NCBI RefSeq assembly: GCF_024599795.1 | Contig: NZ_CP102246.1 | Coordinates: forward strand, 4,216,001 to 4,280,000 | Source: Enterobacter cloacae complex sp. R_G8 | GTDB lineage: Bacteria; Pseudomonadota; Gammaproteobacteria; Enterobacterales; Enterobacteriaceae | Reading direction: 5' to 3' | DNA: 64,000 nt | Shown here: piece by piece, positions 45,342 through 54,483 of the stretch | How the letters are laid out: every line of letters starts with the position of its first letter | Position numbering within the stretch: position 1 is the stretch's first letter | Notes under the pieces: model-generated | What the model saw: only the letters and a program-made list of their open reading frames with translations | What the model was told of the DNA's origin: nothing | The model's database searches: none | Position numbers and translations under genes: made by a program

Positions 45342-46739
45342 ATTTTTACCCGAGTCGCTAATTTTTGCCGTAAAGTGCTAAGCCGCGAAGAGAGCATGGC
45401 GAATGACGCTATTGCGCAACCCCACATGTCGGTTATTCCGCGTGAGCAGCACAATATTTCCCGCAAAGATATCAGTGAAAATGCCCTCAAGGTGCTCTAT
45501 CGTCTGAATAAAGCGGGCTACGAGGCCTATCTCGTTGGCGGTGGAGTACGTGATTTACTGCTGGGCAAAAAACCCAAAGATTTCGACGTGACGACCAGCG
45601 CCACGCCCGAGCAGGTGCGTAAATTATTCCGCAATTGCCGTCTCGTTGGCCGCCGTTTCCGTCTGGCTCACGTCATGTTCGGGCCAGAAATTATTGAGGT
45701 GGCGACGTTCCGTGGACACCACGAAGCGGGGGCATCCGATCGCACGACCTCCCAGCGCGGCCAGAACGGTATGCTGCTGCGCGACAACATCTTCGGTTCT
45801 ATCGAAGAAGATGCTCAGCGTCGCGATTTCACCATCAACAGCCTTTACTACAGTGTGGCGGATTTCACCGTGCGTGATTACGTCGGCGGCATGCAGGATC
45901 TGAAAGAAGGTCTGATTCGCCTGATCGGTACGCCGGAAACCCGCTATCGCGAAGATCCTGTGCGTATGCTGCGCGCCGTGCGTTTCGCCGCCAAGCTGGA
46001 TATGCGCATCAGCCCGGAGACGGCAGAGCCGATCCCGCGTCTGGCGACACTTATCAACGACGTGCCACCTGCCCGTCTGTTTGAAGAAGCGCTAAAACTG
46101 CTGCAAGCCGGTCACGGATTTGAAACCTACAACCTGCTGCGCGAATATAACCTTTTCCAGCCGTTATTCCCGACCATTACCCGCTACTTCACCGAAAATG
46201 GTGACAGCCCAATGGAACGCATGATTGCACAGGTGTTGAAGAATACCGACACCCGTATCCGCAACGATATGCGCGTGAACCCGGCGTTCCTGTTTGCGGC
46301 AATGTTCTGGTATCCGCTGCTGGAAACCGCTCAACGCATTACCCAGGAAAGCGGTCTCGCCTATTACGATGCTTTCGCGCTGGCGGCAAACGACGTGCTG
46401 GACGAAGGCTGTCGTACGCTGGCCATCCCGAAACGGATCACCACGCTGGTGCGCGATATCTGGCAGCTTCAGCTGCGTATGTCCCGTCGTCAGGGCAAAC
46501 GCGCCTGGAAGCTGATGGAGCATCCTAAGTTCCGCGCGGCCTTTGATCTGCTCTCTCTGCGTGCTGAAATTGAACGCAATCAGGAGCTGCAGCGTCTGGC
46601 GCAGTGGTGGGCCGAGTTCCAGGTCTCCGCACCGCCGGAGCAAAAAGATATGCTTACCGGCCTTGATGAAGAGCCGGCACCGCGTCGTCGTCACCGTCGT
46701 CCGCGCAAGCGCGCACCGCGTCGCGAAGGCACCGCATGA
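45342..46739 (+). CDS. pcnB: Poly(A) polymerase I, predicted AUU start
   Basis: Adds poly(A) tails that speed RNA decay; controls plasmid ColE1 copy number through RNA I. Starting at the ATT at 45342 gives (M)[17 protein letters not shown], the known E. coli N-terminus, and 465 aa, exactly the E. coli length. An AGG-rich site (ACGAGGTG) precedes it. E. coli pcnB is reported to use AUU. The later GTG at 45375 would lose 11 conserved residues. Catalytic motifs are [20 protein letters not shown] and the Asp pair DFD; the C-terminus is Arg-rich ([14 protein letters not shown]). Confidence 0.93.
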   Translation: MFTRVANFCRKVLSREESMANDAIAQPHMSVIPREQHNISRKDISENALKVLYRLNKAGYEAYLVGGGVRDLLLGKKPKDFDVTTSATPEQVRKLFRNCRLVGRRFRLAHVMFGPEIIEVATFRGHHEAGASDRTTSQRGQNGMLLRDNIFGSIEEDAQRRDFTINSLYYSVADFTVRDYVGGMQDLKEGLIRLIGTPETRYREDPVRMLRAVRFAAKLDMRISPETAEPIPRLATLINDVPPARLFEEALKLLQAGHGFETYNLLREYNLFQPLFPTITRYFTENGDSPMERMIAQVLKNTDTRIRNDMRVNPAFLFAAMFWYPLLETAQRITQESGLAYYDAFALAANDVLDEGCRTLAIPKRITTLVRDIWQLQLRMSRRQGKRAWKLMEHPKFRAAFDLLSLRAEIERNQELQRLAQWWAEFQVSAPPEQKDMLTGLDEEPAPRRRHRRPRKRAPRREGTA

Positions 46740-47215
46740 CCCTCGCGTATATCGCTATCGGCAGCAATCTGGCCTCTCCGCTGGAGCAGGTTAATGCTGC
46801 CGTTCAGGCGCTGGGTGAGATCCCCCAGAGCCGGATCGTCGCTGTCTCCTCTTTTTACCGCACACCACCGCTGGGACCTCAGGATCAGCCTGACTACCTG
46901 AACGCCGCCGTGGTGCTGGATACCGCGCTGGATGCCGAAACATTGCTGGATAACACCCAGCGAATCGAGTTGCAGCAGGGCCGCGTGCGCAAAGCCGAAC
47001 GCTGGGGACCCCGAACCCTGGACCTCGACATTATGCTGTTTGGCAACGAGGTGATTAACACCCCACGCCTGATTGTGCCGCATTACGACATGAAAAATCG
47101 TGGGTTTATGCTCTGGCCGCTGTTTGAAGTTGCCCCCGATCTCACCTTCCCGGACGGCATTCCGCTCAGGGACATTCTGGACAACCTCCACGCGGAAAAA
47201 CCCGCTCGCTGGTAA
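46736..47215 (+). CDS. folK: 2-amino-4-hydroxy-6-hydroxymethyldihydropteridine pyrophosphokinase
   Basis: Folate pathway enzyme that activates hydroxymethyl-dihydropterin with pyrophosphate. It has 159 aa. The HPPK signature [15 protein letters not shown] (residues ~83-97) holds the Mg-binding Asp pair. The N-terminus [19 protein letters not shown] is typical. It overlaps pcnB by 4 nt (ATGA). It is followed directly by the panB promoter region; in E. coli K-12 a fimbrial operon lies in this gap. Confidence 0.97.
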   Translation: MTLAYIAIGSNLASPLEQVNAAVQALGEIPQSRIVAVSSFYRTPPLGPQDQPDYLNAAVVLDTALDAETLLDNTQRIELQQGRVRKAERWGPRTLDLDIMLFGNEVINTPRLIVPHYDMKNRGFMLWPLFEVAPDLTFPDGIPLRDILDNLHAEKPARW

Positions 47216-47231
47216 GCCTGCAACCCTGCCC

Positions 47232-47258
47232 ATTAGCCATAAAATAATTGTGGCTAAT
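47232..47258. repeat. Inverted repeat between folK and panB
   Basis: A perfect 8-bp inverted repeat, ATTAGCCA and TGGCTAAT, with an 11-nt AT-rich centre, lies 16 nt after folK. It could be a weak folK terminator or an operator; it is upstream of the panB -35. Confidence 0.5.
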
Positions 47259-47274
47259 CGACTACCTAAAATCA

Positions 47275-47302
47275 TTGTTCCCTCGAATGTTACTGTTAGA
47301 AT
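47275..47302 (+). promoter_or_regulatory. Candidate panB promoter
   Basis: TTGTTC, a 16-nt spacer and TAGAAT, placed 36 nt before the panB start. It is the best -35/-10 pair in the 123 nt folK-panB gap. Confidence 0.5.
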
Positions 47303-47338
47303 GCGCAAAGATTCGCTTTTGGGCTATCAGGAAACAGT

Positions 47339-48130
47339 ATGAAACCAACCACCATCTCCTTACTGCAGAAATGCAAACAGGAAAAGAGACGCTTCGCCAC
47401 CATCACCGCATATGACTACAGCTTCGCCAGACTGTTTGCCGAAGAGGGTATCAACGTCATGCTGGTCGGGGATTCGTTAGGGATGACGGTACAAGGGCAT
47501 GACTCCACCCTGCCGGTCACGGTCGAGGATATTGCCTACCACACCCGTGCCGTGCGCCGTGGCGCCCCCGCTTGCCTGCTGCTTTCCGATCTGCCGTTTA
47601 TGGCCTACGCCACGCCAGAGCAAGCTTTCGACAATGCGGCGGCCGTGATGCGTGCCGGTGCCAACATGGTCAAAATCGAAGGCGGCGCCTGGCTTGTGGA
47701 AACGGTAAAAATGCTCACCGAGCGCGCCGTGCCGGTGTGCGGTCATTTAGGCCTGACGCCACAGTCCGTCAATATCTTTGGCGGTTACAAGGTGCAAGGC
47801 CGTGGTGATGCCGCGCAGACGCTGTTTGATGATGCCCTCGCGCTGGAAGCGGCTGGCGCACAGTTGCTGGTACTGGAATGTGTCCCGGTGGAACTGGCAA
47901 AACGCATCACCGACGCGCTGTCGATTCCGGTGATTGGGATTGGCGCGGGCAACGTCACCGACGGTCAGATTCTGGTAATGCATGACGCCTTTGGTATTAC
48001 CGGCGGTCATATCCCGAAATTCGCCAAAAATTTCCTTACTGAAGCGGGCGACATGCGCGCCGCGGTCAGGCAGTATATTGCCGACGTCGAATCCGGTGTT
48101 TACCCGGGTGAAGAACACAGTTTCCATTAA
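47339..48130 (+). CDS. panB: 3-methyl-2-oxobutanoate hydroxymethyltransferase
   Basis: First step of pantothenate synthesis: adds a hydroxymethyl group from methylene-THF to alpha-ketoisovalerate. It has 263 aa and is a TIM barrel. Metal-binding and substrate segments are [20 protein letters not shown] and MVKIEGGAW, with a catalytic Glu in LECVPVELA near residue 181. It is 11 nt from panC. Confidence 0.98.
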   Translation: MKPTTISLLQKCKQEKRRFATITAYDYSFARLFAEEGINVMLVGDSLGMTVQGHDSTLPVTVEDIAYHTRAVRRGAPACLLLSDLPFMAYATPEQAFDNAAAVMRAGANMVKIEGGAWLVETVKMLTERAVPVCGHLGLTPQSVNIFGGYKVQGRGDAAQTLFDDALALEAAGAQLLVLECVPVELAKRITDALSIPVIGIGAGNVTDGQILVMHDAFGITGGHIPKFAKNFLTEAGDMRAAVRQYIADVESGVYPGEEHSFH

Positions 48131-48141
48131 GGAGTCTCGTT

Positions 48142-48993
48142 GTGCTAATCATTGAAACCCTGCCGCTGCTTCGCCAGCATATCCGTCGTGCGCGACAGGA
48201 AGGTAAACGTATTGCACTGGTCCCGACCATGGGTAACCTGCATGACGGCCATATGAAACTGGTCGACGAAGCGAAAGCCCGCGCAGATATCGTGGTGGTC
48301 AGTATCTTCGTTAATCCAATGCAGTTCGATCGCGCAGACGACCTGGCGCGCTATCCTCGTACGCTGCAGGAAGATTGCGAAAAACTGAAAAAACGCCATG
48401 CGGACTTCGTCTTCGCACCGGCACCTGCGGATGTGTACCCTCAGGGTACGGGAGAGGCAACGTACGTTGACGTCCCGGGTATTTCCACCATGCTCGAAGG
48501 GGCAAGCCGTCCAGGCCATTTCCGCGGCGTATCGACCATCGTCAGCAAGCTGTTCAATCTGGTGCAGCCTGACGTCGCCTGTTTCGGTGAGAAAGATTTC
48601 CAGCAGCTGGCGCTGATCCGCAAGATGGTGGCCGATATGGGCTATGATATCGAGATCGTGGGCGTGCCGATTGTGCGGGCTAAAGATGGTCTGGCGCTCA
48701 GCTCCCGTAACGGTTATCTGACCGCTGAGCAGCGTAAGATTGCCCCAGGATTAAGCAAAGTCATGAACACCATGGCAGAGCAACTGTTAGCCAAAGAGTT
48801 GTCCGCAGAGGAGATTGTCGCCCTCGCTGAGCAAGCGCTGAACGATAAAGGCTTCCGTGCTGACGACATTCAAATCCGTGATGCCGACACCCTGCTTGAG
48901 CTGACCGACGCCAGCAAACGCGCGGTTATTCTGGTGGCAGCATGGCTCGGTCAGGCGCGACTCATCGACAATAAAGTGGTCGAGCTGGCGTAG
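48142..48993 (+). CDS. panC: Pantothenate synthetase
   Basis: Joins pantoate and beta-alanine with ATP. It has 283 aa, the E. coli length, and a GTG start (48142) behind AAGGAG. Nucleotidyltransferase motifs are [15 protein letters not shown] (HIGH-type) and [13 protein letters not shown] (KMSKS-type). Only 59 nt separate it from panD. The E. coli insertion yadD (rpnC) is absent from this gap. Confidence 0.98.
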   Translation: MLIIETLPLLRQHIRRARQEGKRIALVPTMGNLHDGHMKLVDEAKARADIVVVSIFVNPMQFDRADDLARYPRTLQEDCEKLKKRHADFVFAPAPADVYPQGTGEATYVDVPGISTMLEGASRPGHFRGVSTIVSKLFNLVQPDVACFGEKDFQQLALIRKMVADMGYDIEIVGVPIVRAKDGLALSSRNGYLTAEQRKIAPGLSKVMNTMAEQLLAKELSAEEIVALAEQALNDKGFRADDIQIRDADTLLELTDASKRAVILVAAWLGQARLIDNKVVELA

Positions 48994-49005
48994 TATTCTT
49001 ACCCT

Positions 49006-49025
49006 CCCCTCTTACGAGAGGGGTT
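49006..49025 (+). terminator. Hairpin between panC and panD
   Basis: CCCCTCT-TACG-AGAGGGG, a tight stem with a UACG loop, followed by only TTAA. Probably a weak attenuator or mRNA stability structure within panBCD. Confidence 0.55.
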
Positions 49026-49052
49026 AACGCATGATGATTAAAGGTACACGTA

Positions 49053-49433
49053 ATGATTCGCAAAATGCTGCAAGGTAAGCTTCACCGTGTGAAAGTCACG
49101 CAGGCCGACCTGCACTATGAAGGCTCCTGCGCGATCGATCAGGATTTTCTCGACGCGGCGGGTATTCTTGAAAACGAAGCCATTGATATCTGGAACGTGA
49201 ACAACGGTAAACGTTTCTCCACCTACGCTATCGCTGCCGAGCGCGGATCTAAAATTATCTCCGTTAACGGTGCCGCCGCGCACTGTGCCGACGTGGGTGA
49301 TATTGTGATCATCGCGAGCTTCGTCATGATGTCCGACGAAGAGGCGCGCCGCTGGCAGCCTAAAGTGGCCTACTTTGAAGGTGACAACGAGATGAAACGC
49401 ACCGCGAAGGCGATCCCGGTGCAGGTTGCCTGA
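49053..49433 (+). CDS. panD: Aspartate 1-decarboxylase (pyruvoyl enzyme precursor)
   Basis: Supplies beta-alanine for pantothenate. It has 126 aa and is made as a proenzyme that cleaves itself at Gly24-Ser25 ([10 protein letters not shown]) to form the pyruvoyl cofactor on Ser25. The conserved Tyr58 and neighbouring [13 protein letters not shown] segment are present. It ends the pan run; the fimbrial operon leader begins after it. Confidence 0.98.
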   Translation: MIRKMLQGKLHRVKVTQADLHYEGSCAIDQDFLDAAGILENEAIDIWNVNNGKRFSTYAIAAERGSKIISVNGAAAHCADVGDIVIIASFVMMSDEEARRWQPKVAYFEGDNEMKRTAKAIPVQVA

Positions 49434-49440
49434 ATCCGGT

Positions 49441-49471
49441 GAGGAGCGGATTTCTCAGGATCCGCTCCTTA
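49441..49471 (+). terminator. Hairpin after panD
   Basis: GGAGCGGAT and ATCCGCTCC pair around an 8-nt loop, 10 nt after panD. It lacks a proper T-run, so termination strength is uncertain. It is followed by a second, weaker dyad (AAGTA-CTTCA-TACTT, ~49481-49496). Confidence 0.6.
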
Positions 49472-49835
49472 AGTGACGATAAGTACTTCATACTTTTATC
49501 GCTAATAACATCACTCCTCATTTATTTATCCTGTTTCCCTCCCCCATCGCGCCTGTTTTTTTTAAAAAATACATTTCCCTAAATAATATAATAATGGAAA
49601 TGATCCTTACCATTTATAATTTATATCGTACCAGAATGCGTTCGACGCGCTAAAAAAACTCCTCCCTGCATTCTTTTATAGAATTTTCAAGATCATTTTC
49701 AGTAACTTATCCGGACCCTCACTTTTTCTAACGATGATATTAAGCAATTTTAAATACCCAACGCATTCAGAGATCCCTATCATCTTTTTTGCTTGAATTA
49801 CATCAGTGAAATGTTTTTTAAATGGAATTTTAATC
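49472..49835 (+). promoter_or_regulatory. AT-rich leader of the fimbrial operon
   Basis: About 360 nt with no credible gene, far more AT-rich than the flanking core genome. It contains T8 followed by A6 (49556-49569), a dyad CATTTCC/GGAAATG (49572-49602), a consensus -10 hexamer TATAAT (49615-49620) with no good -35, and a long-spaced repeat AGAATGC/GCATTCT (49633-49674). This suits an H-NS-silenced, activator-dependent fimbrial promoter. No recombinase gene or long terminal repeats of a fim-type switch are seen. Confidence 0.55.
49572..49602. promoter_or_regulatory. Dyad upstream of the fimbrial -10, candidate operator
   Basis: CATTTCC and GGAAATG, perfect inverse complements separated by 17 nt, end 12 nt before TATAAT. 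They occupy the place where a -35 element would lie, so a regulator binding here could replace or block sigma-70 contact. Confidence 0.5.
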
Positions 49836-50423
49836 ATGTTAAAAAAAACGCTATTAGCTTCAGTTGTAACTTTATTCGTAACAGGTTCTTTTTCAGCAAC
49901 TGCAGACACAGATCTGGGTTTAATCACCTTTGATGGTGCAGTAACTGATACAACATGTAATATTTCCACTTCTAATGGTGAAGCACAAAACAATATCACC
50001 ATCACCTTACCGGTTGTTAAAAAATCTGAGGTTGAATCCACCACCGTCGATACCGGCGTCGGCTCTAAGAATTTTGAACTGCTGCTCACCAACTGCCCTG
50101 AAACATTAAAGAGTGCGTCTGCAAACTTCATGTCTAAAAATATGGGTGCCATTGCAAACGGTACCATTGAACCTGACGCCGGCGTAGCAGGCGCAGCAAC
50201 GAACGTTGCACTTGCCCTGTATAACAATGCCCCAACAACCTCTTCTCGTATTATGGTCGGCCAGCCAGACAATAATACGCAGAAAGCCGACCTGAATGCA
50301 GGTTCCGCTAAACTGTTCTACCGCGTTGCTTATGTCCCTGGCGCCAACTGGGTGAAAGACACGAATCCTGTGCAGTCAGGTAAAGTCAGCGCCAACGCTT
50401 ACTTCACCATGAGCTACGAATAA
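49836..50423 (+). CDS. Probable major fimbrial subunit
   Basis: Chaperone-usher pilin, 195 aa, first in the operon and followed by an attenuator, which suggests it is the major shaft subunit. The signal peptide is MLKKTLLASVVTLFVTGSFS-ATA; I chose the ATG at 49836 since an earlier in-frame ATG adds ten non-signal residues. The mature part begins DTDLGLITFDGAVTDTTC, giving the donor strand then the first Cys; the second is in LLLTNCPETL. The C-terminus ends FTMSYE with the penultimate Tyr of the chaperone-binding motif. I do not recognise a specific named fimbria. Confidence 0.85.
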   Translation: MLKKTLLASVVTLFVTGSFSATADTDLGLITFDGAVTDTTCNISTSNGEAQNNITITLPVVKKSEVESTTVDTGVGSKNFELLLTNCPETLKSASANFMSKNMGAIANGTIEPDAGVAGAATNVALALYNNAPTTSSRIMVGQPDNNTQKADLNAGSAKLFYRVAYVPGANWVKDTNPVQSGKVSANAYFTMSYE

Positions 50424-50438
50424 TTTATCCCTGCCGCT

Positions 50439-50464
50439 AATGTGCCCCGCTGGGCACATTTTTC
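50439..50464 (+). terminator. Attenuator between major pilin and chaperone
   Basis: AATGTGCCC-CGCT-GGGCACATT followed by TTTTCG. It lies 16 nt after the pilin stop and 20 nt before the chaperone start. Expected to make pilin mRNA exceed assembly-gene mRNA. Confidence 0.88.
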
Positions 50465-50484
50465 GTATTTTTTCGAGAATATAC

Positions 50485-51222
50485 ATGTACGTACTGAATA
50501 TTAAGAGCGGATTAAAAGCCCTGCTGCTGGCCTCGGTGAGCGTTTTTGCTCTTAACGCCAGTGCAGATATTGTCATTTCTGCCACCCGTATCATTTATCC
50601 TGAATCGGCAAAGGACGTAACGGTATCGATGGATAACCGTGGCACCCGGCCTTTACTGGTACAAACCTGGCTCGACGACGGAAGAGATAGCACCAATCCT
50701 CAGGAGCTCAAACTTCCCTTTATTGTTACCCCCCCGGTTTCGCGTGTTGAACCGCAAAAAGGGCAAACCGTCAGAATCACCTGGCTTGGTCAGACATTGC
50801 CAAAAGATAAAGAGTCCCTGTTCTGGTTTAACGTTCTGGAAGTTCCGCCAAAAGCAAAGGAGAGCGACAACCAAAGCATGCTTCAGCTTGCTTTCCGTAC
50901 CCGCATAAAACTCTTTTTCCGTCCTACAGGGTTGAAAGGGGAACCGACAGAGGCAGCCAAAAATCTTAAATGGTCTCAAACCCGACAAGGGCAAAAAGTC
51001 GTTTTAAGTGCGAAAAATGACTCGCCGTATTATGTTTCGCTGGCGAGTGCATCGCTTATTTCAGGCGGTAAACGTTACGAGATCGAAACGCATTATATTG
51101 AGCCGTTCTCAAGCCAGACAATGAATGTGAAAAACGCCCCCCTGACAGGCAATAGCAAAATAACCTGGCAAGCCATCAATGATTACGGTGGAATTGATAA
51201 ATATGAGTTTATACAGAATTGA
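50485..51222 (+). CDS. Periplasmic fimbrial chaperone (PapD-like)
   Basis: Folds and caps pilins by donor-strand complementation and hands them to the usher. It has 245 aa; the start MYVLNIKSGLKALLLASVSV gives a signal peptide ending FALNASA. Mature DIVISATRIIYPE has the conserved Arg (Arg8 in PapD), and RTRIKLFFRPTGL has the Lys (Lys112). The region between LFWFNVLEVPP and QLAFRTRIKLF is short, so it is an FGS-type chaperone. An upstream ATG at 50440 lies inside the attenuator and is rejected. The stop is at 51220-51222. Confidence 0.92.
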   Translation: MYVLNIKSGLKALLLASVSVFALNASADIVISATRIIYPESAKDVTVSMDNRGTRPLLVQTWLDDGRDSTNPQELKLPFIVTPPVSRVEPQKGQTVRITWLGQTLPKDKESLFWFNVLEVPPKAKESDNQSMLQLAFRTRIKLFFRPTGLKGEPTEAAKNLKWSQTRQGQKVVLSAKNDSPYYVSLASASLISGGKRYEIETHYIEPFSSQTMNVKNAPLTGNSKITWQAINDYGGIDKYEFIQN

Positions 51223-51287
51223 CCCTGTATTCATTTCATATCATTCGCAAGAACTATAATTGGCTTTGCTCTTGGACAGAGTTCATC

Positions 51288-53867
51288 ATGCACTTTAGAC
51301 GTTCGCTACTATGTTTATCGATAAGTGCGGTATTGCCGTTATGTGCATTTGCTGCTGAAAATAATAAAGAAGAAGACGTGCAGTTTAACGAGCAGTTTCT
51401 TTATAACACCGGTGCATCAATTGATGTCAGTCGCTTTTCAAAGGGCAACCCTGTAATTGCCGGAACATATAAGGTGAAGGTGATTATTAACGGGAAACCT
51501 TCCGTTACCACGGACCTTCTCTTTAAGGAGAATGGTACTCCACGCGCCACGCCCTGTATCACCCCTAAACTGCTCACTCAGGCAAATGTCACCATCGAGC
51601 AACTTAAACAAGCAGAGGGAGATTCTGAGGACACCTGTGTCTCTGTGTCGAACGCCTATCCCGGGTCACGCGTGGCTTACGATCCTTCCACTCAGGAGTT
51701 AGACCTTTCCATTCCGCAGGCTTTCGTTATTCAGCGTCCCTCAGGGTTTGTCGATCCTTCGCTTTGGGAAGACGGTATCCCGGTAGCCATGCTCTCCTGG
51801 GATCTCAATGGCTGGCACGCCGACACGCCTGACTCCAGCACTGATACGGCCTATGCAGGCTTACGCTATGGGGCAAATCTGGGGCCATGGCGACTCCGCG
51901 CACGCGGCAACCTGAACTGGGATCAGGATTCCGGTACCCATTACGCCAGCCAGGACATTTATCTTCAGCGTGATATCACGCCCCTTAAAGCGCAGTTTAT
52001 CGCCGGAGATTCCTATACCCGTGGTGACGCCTTCGATTCCATTAGCCTGCGCGGGGCGCGTTTATATAACGATGACCGTATGCTTCCTAACGGCATATCA
52101 ACCTATGCGCCGGTGATCCGGGGAGTCGCAAACAGTAATGCCAAAGTCACGATCGCCCAAAGTGGCAATACGATTTACGAAACGTCCGTACCGCCAGGGC
52201 CATTTGAAATCTCGGATCTCAGTACAACAGGTTACGGAAGCGATCTTATCGTCACGGTAGAAGAGACGGATGGGAGCAAACGTTCCTTCTCAGTCGCCTA
52301 TTCTTCCGTCGCGCAAATGCTTCGCCCTGGCTACTCGCGATGGGATATCGGCGTAGGTGAACTGCGTGACGACAGCCTGCACGACAAACCAATGGTGGGA
52401 TATGCCACGGGGTATTATGGCTTAACCAATACCTTCACGGGCTATGCAGGGCTGGAATACACCGATAGCGATTTCTACGCCGCATTGCTGGGTATTGCGA
52501 TGAATACCCGTGTGGGTGCATTCGCCTTTGATGCCACGCATTCTGACGCCCGGATTGACGGCTTACGACATCTCACCGGCGAAAGTTATCGCATCTCCTA
52601 CAGCAAACTCATGGAAGCCACGAATACCTCTTTCAACGTCGCCGCTTACCGGTTTTCAACGTCTGACTACCTCAGCCTGAATGATGCAGCCTCGTTGACC
52701 AATGAGATCAAATACCGTGACAGGGAACGTAACCCTGAACGTAATAACCGCGACGTGTATCAGACCTTCCAGCGCATGAAAAACCAGATCCAGGTAAATA
52801 TCAGCCAGCCGTTGAAAATGGCTGACCTTGATTTGGGATCGCTGTATGTCAACTCAACCTGGCAGGACTACTGGAATGAAAGTAGTTCGTCCGCGCAATA
52901 CTCCGTTGGCCACAGTCATTCGCTAAGCTGGGGAAGTTATAGCCTCTCCGTGCAGCGCACCTACAATGAGTTCGGGGAAAAAGATGACAGTGTCTATCTG
53001 AACCTCACTATTCCATTCGACACGCTGATGGGTAACGGCAAGCGTGCGGGCGGATTCTCCTCACTCACGACGGGCATCGGCAGCGATTTACAAGGTGGCG
53101 GGAGTTTTAACGCCAGCGCCAATGGCAGCACTGAAGATAATCGCTTCAGTTACAGCATTACCGAAAGCACCACGCGTAATGACGATACGTTAAACCAGCT
53201 CAGCAGCTACGGCAGTTACAACGGCCCGCATGGACCGATGAGCCTTTCCGTCTCAGCCTCAGATGACGATTCGCGGCAATATTCTGCCAGCTACAGCGGC
53301 GGGTTGGTTCTGCACTCGGGTGGCGTAACACTTGCACCCGGCAGCATCAGCGAAAGCGATACGCTTGCGTTGATTAAAGCAGAGGGAGCAGACGGTGCCC
53401 GCGTCTCTACCGGTAATGGCGAAATCGGCGCCTCAGGCTATGCCGTTATGCCCTATCTGTCCGCCTACCGTGAAAACAGCGTAGGTCTTGATATCAGCGA
53501 GATGCGCTCTGACGTGGAAGTGAAAAATACCCGCTCCACCACCGTTCCCCGCAGCGGTGCCGTTGTGCTGGTTAACTTTGAAACCGATCAGGGGCGTTCC
53601 GTGTTAATGGAACTGACGCGTGACGACGGTGGATTTATTCCATTAGGCGCCGATGTGCAAACCGACCAGGGCGTATCCGTGGGTAGCGTGGGTCAGGCCG
53701 GGCAAGCCTGGATCCGCGGAATTGAAGATAAAGGAACGTTAAACATCGTCTGGGGAAGTGAGCCGGGCTCATCCTGTAGCGCCACCTACCAGATCCCACC
53801 GGATGCGAAAAAGATTGGACCGACAACGCTGCTGACGGGCCAGACCTGCCACGTTACAGCCTTATAA
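51288..53867 (+). CDS. Outer-membrane fimbrial usher
   Basis: Secretes and polymerises pilins. It has 859 aa from MHFRRSLLCLSISAVLPLCA, with cleavage near FAA; an earlier in-frame TTG start would bury the signal and is rejected. The N-terminal domain starts VQFNEQFLYNTGASIDVSRF, then the 24-strand barrel with a plug near residues 230-330 (LYNDDRMLPNGISTYAPVIR). The C-terminal domain ends with a cysteine pair (GSSCSATYQIPP ... GQTCHV). It follows the chaperone with a 65 nt gap. Confidence 0.93.
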   Translation: MHFRRSLLCLSISAVLPLCAFAAENNKEEDVQFNEQFLYNTGASIDVSRFSKGNPVIAGTYKVKVIINGKPSVTTDLLFKENGTPRATPCITPKLLTQANVTIEQLKQAEGDSEDTCVSVSNAYPGSRVAYDPSTQELDLSIPQAFVIQRPSGFVDPSLWEDGIPVAMLSWDLNGWHADTPDSSTDTAYAGLRYGANLGPWRLRARGNLNWDQDSGTHYASQDIYLQRDITPLKAQFIAGDSYTRGDAFDSISLRGARLYNDDRMLPNGISTYAPVIRGVANSNAKVTIAQSGNTIYETSVPPGPFEISDLSTTGYGSDLIVTVEETDGSKRSFSVAYSSVAQMLRPGYSRWDIGVGELRDDSLHDKPMVGYATGYYGLTNTFTGYAGLEYTDSDFYAALLGIAMNTRVGAFAFDATHSDARIDGLRHLTGESYRISYSKLMEATNTSFNVAAYRFSTSDYLSLNDAASLTNEIKYRDRERNPERNNRDVYQTFQRMKNQIQVNISQPLKMADLDLGSLYVNSTWQDYWNESSSSAQYSVGHSHSLSWGSYSLSVQRTYNEFGEKDDSVYLNLTIPFDTLMGNGKRAGGFSSLTTGIGSDLQGGGSFNASANGSTEDNRFSYSITESTTRNDDTLNQLSSYGSYNGPHGPMSLSVSASDDDSRQYSASYSGGLVLHSGGVTLAPGSISESDTLALIKAEGADGARVSTGNGEIGASGYAVMPYLSAYRENSVGLDISEMRSDVEVKNTRSTTVPRSGAVVLVNFETDQGRSVLMELTRDDGGFIPLGADVQTDQGVSVGSVGQAGQAWIRGIEDKGTLNIVWGSEPGSSCSATYQIPPDAKKIGPTTLLTGQTCHVTAL

Positions 53868-53880
53868 AGGGAGTTAAAAC

Positions 53881-54459
53881 ATGCTTTTTAAAGCCTGGAA
53901 AAAAACAGGATTCTTTATTTTAAGTACAGGGCTGATGGCCCTGTCACTGGAATCATACGCGGACACACTCGATATTACTTTTACCGCTAATATCCGCGAC
54001 ACCACCTGCGATATGAAAATTGAAGGCGGCAGCGGTGATGGCAGCAGCAACGTTATCCCCATTGGCACTAACGGCAAGGTGCGCCTGGATTACATCATCC
54101 TGAAAAATGCCAAAGCGACGACCAACTTTAAACTCAAAATGGTCTCCTGCCCGTCAAGTCTGACATCGCTGAAAACAACCATTAGCGGTAGTGCCAGCCC
54201 TGTAACTACGGCCATTAAGAACTCACTCTCCGGCGAAGGCAGCGCGGAGCATATTGGTGTGGCGATTTCCCGCACCGCCACCCCGGATGCCCCGTTTGTC
54301 ATCAATTCATTCACCGATACGCAGCGCCTCATCTGGTCGAGCGGAGAAATAAGTGCTGGCGAGGTTTCACTCCTGGCGACGCTGGTGGAAACCGCAAGCG
54401 GGCAAGGCACGACCGGCAACTTTAGCGGTATCGCTACGTTTAATTTCACCTATGAATAA
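53881..54459 (+). CDS. Minor fimbrial subunit 1
   Basis: Pilin-domain protein of 192 aa. The signal peptide starts MLFKAWKKTGFFILSTGLMA and ends ESYA. The mature N-terminus DTLDITFTANIRDTTC has an alternating-hydrophobic donor strand before the first Cys; the second Cys is in KMVSCPSSL. The C-terminus FNFTYE keeps the penultimate Tyr. It is preceded by a GGGAG site 13 nt after the usher. Of the minor subunits, it looks most like a shaft or adaptor pilin. Confidence 0.85.
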   Translation: MLFKAWKKTGFFILSTGLMALSLESYADTLDITFTANIRDTTCDMKIEGGSGDGSSNVIPIGTNGKVRLDYIILKNAKATTNFKLKMVSCPSSLTSLKTTISGSASPVTTAIKNSLSGEGSAEHIGVAISRTATPDAPFVINSFTDTQRLIWSSGEISAGEVSLLATLVETASGQGTTGNFSGIATFNFTYE

Positions 54460-54483
54460 CTGGCAGCAATACGGAGCGTTGAG

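Noticed and set aside
44400..45342. gluQ C-terminal divergence as a frameshift
   Set aside because: The last ~40 residues differ from E. coli, but the frame is open and no alternative frame restores the E. coli tail; normal divergence is simpler.
49472..49835. A fim-type invertible promoter
   Set aside because: Dyads are only 5-7 bp arms, the longest pair spans 42 bp, and no tyrosine recombinase gene lies near. Not supported as a DNA inversion switch.
49676..50272. 198-codon open frame on the minus strand in the fimbrial leader and pilin gene
   Set aside because: It covers most of the major pilin gene in reverse; no ribosome site or known domain. The leader part alone is too short to support a gene.
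50440..50485. Earlier ATG start for the fimbrial chaperone
   Set aside because: The codon is inside the attenuator stem and would put 15 non-signal residues before a good signal peptide.
51219..51288. TTG start for the usher overlapping the chaperone stop
   Set aside because: It would bury the clear signal peptide that starts at the ATG at 51288.
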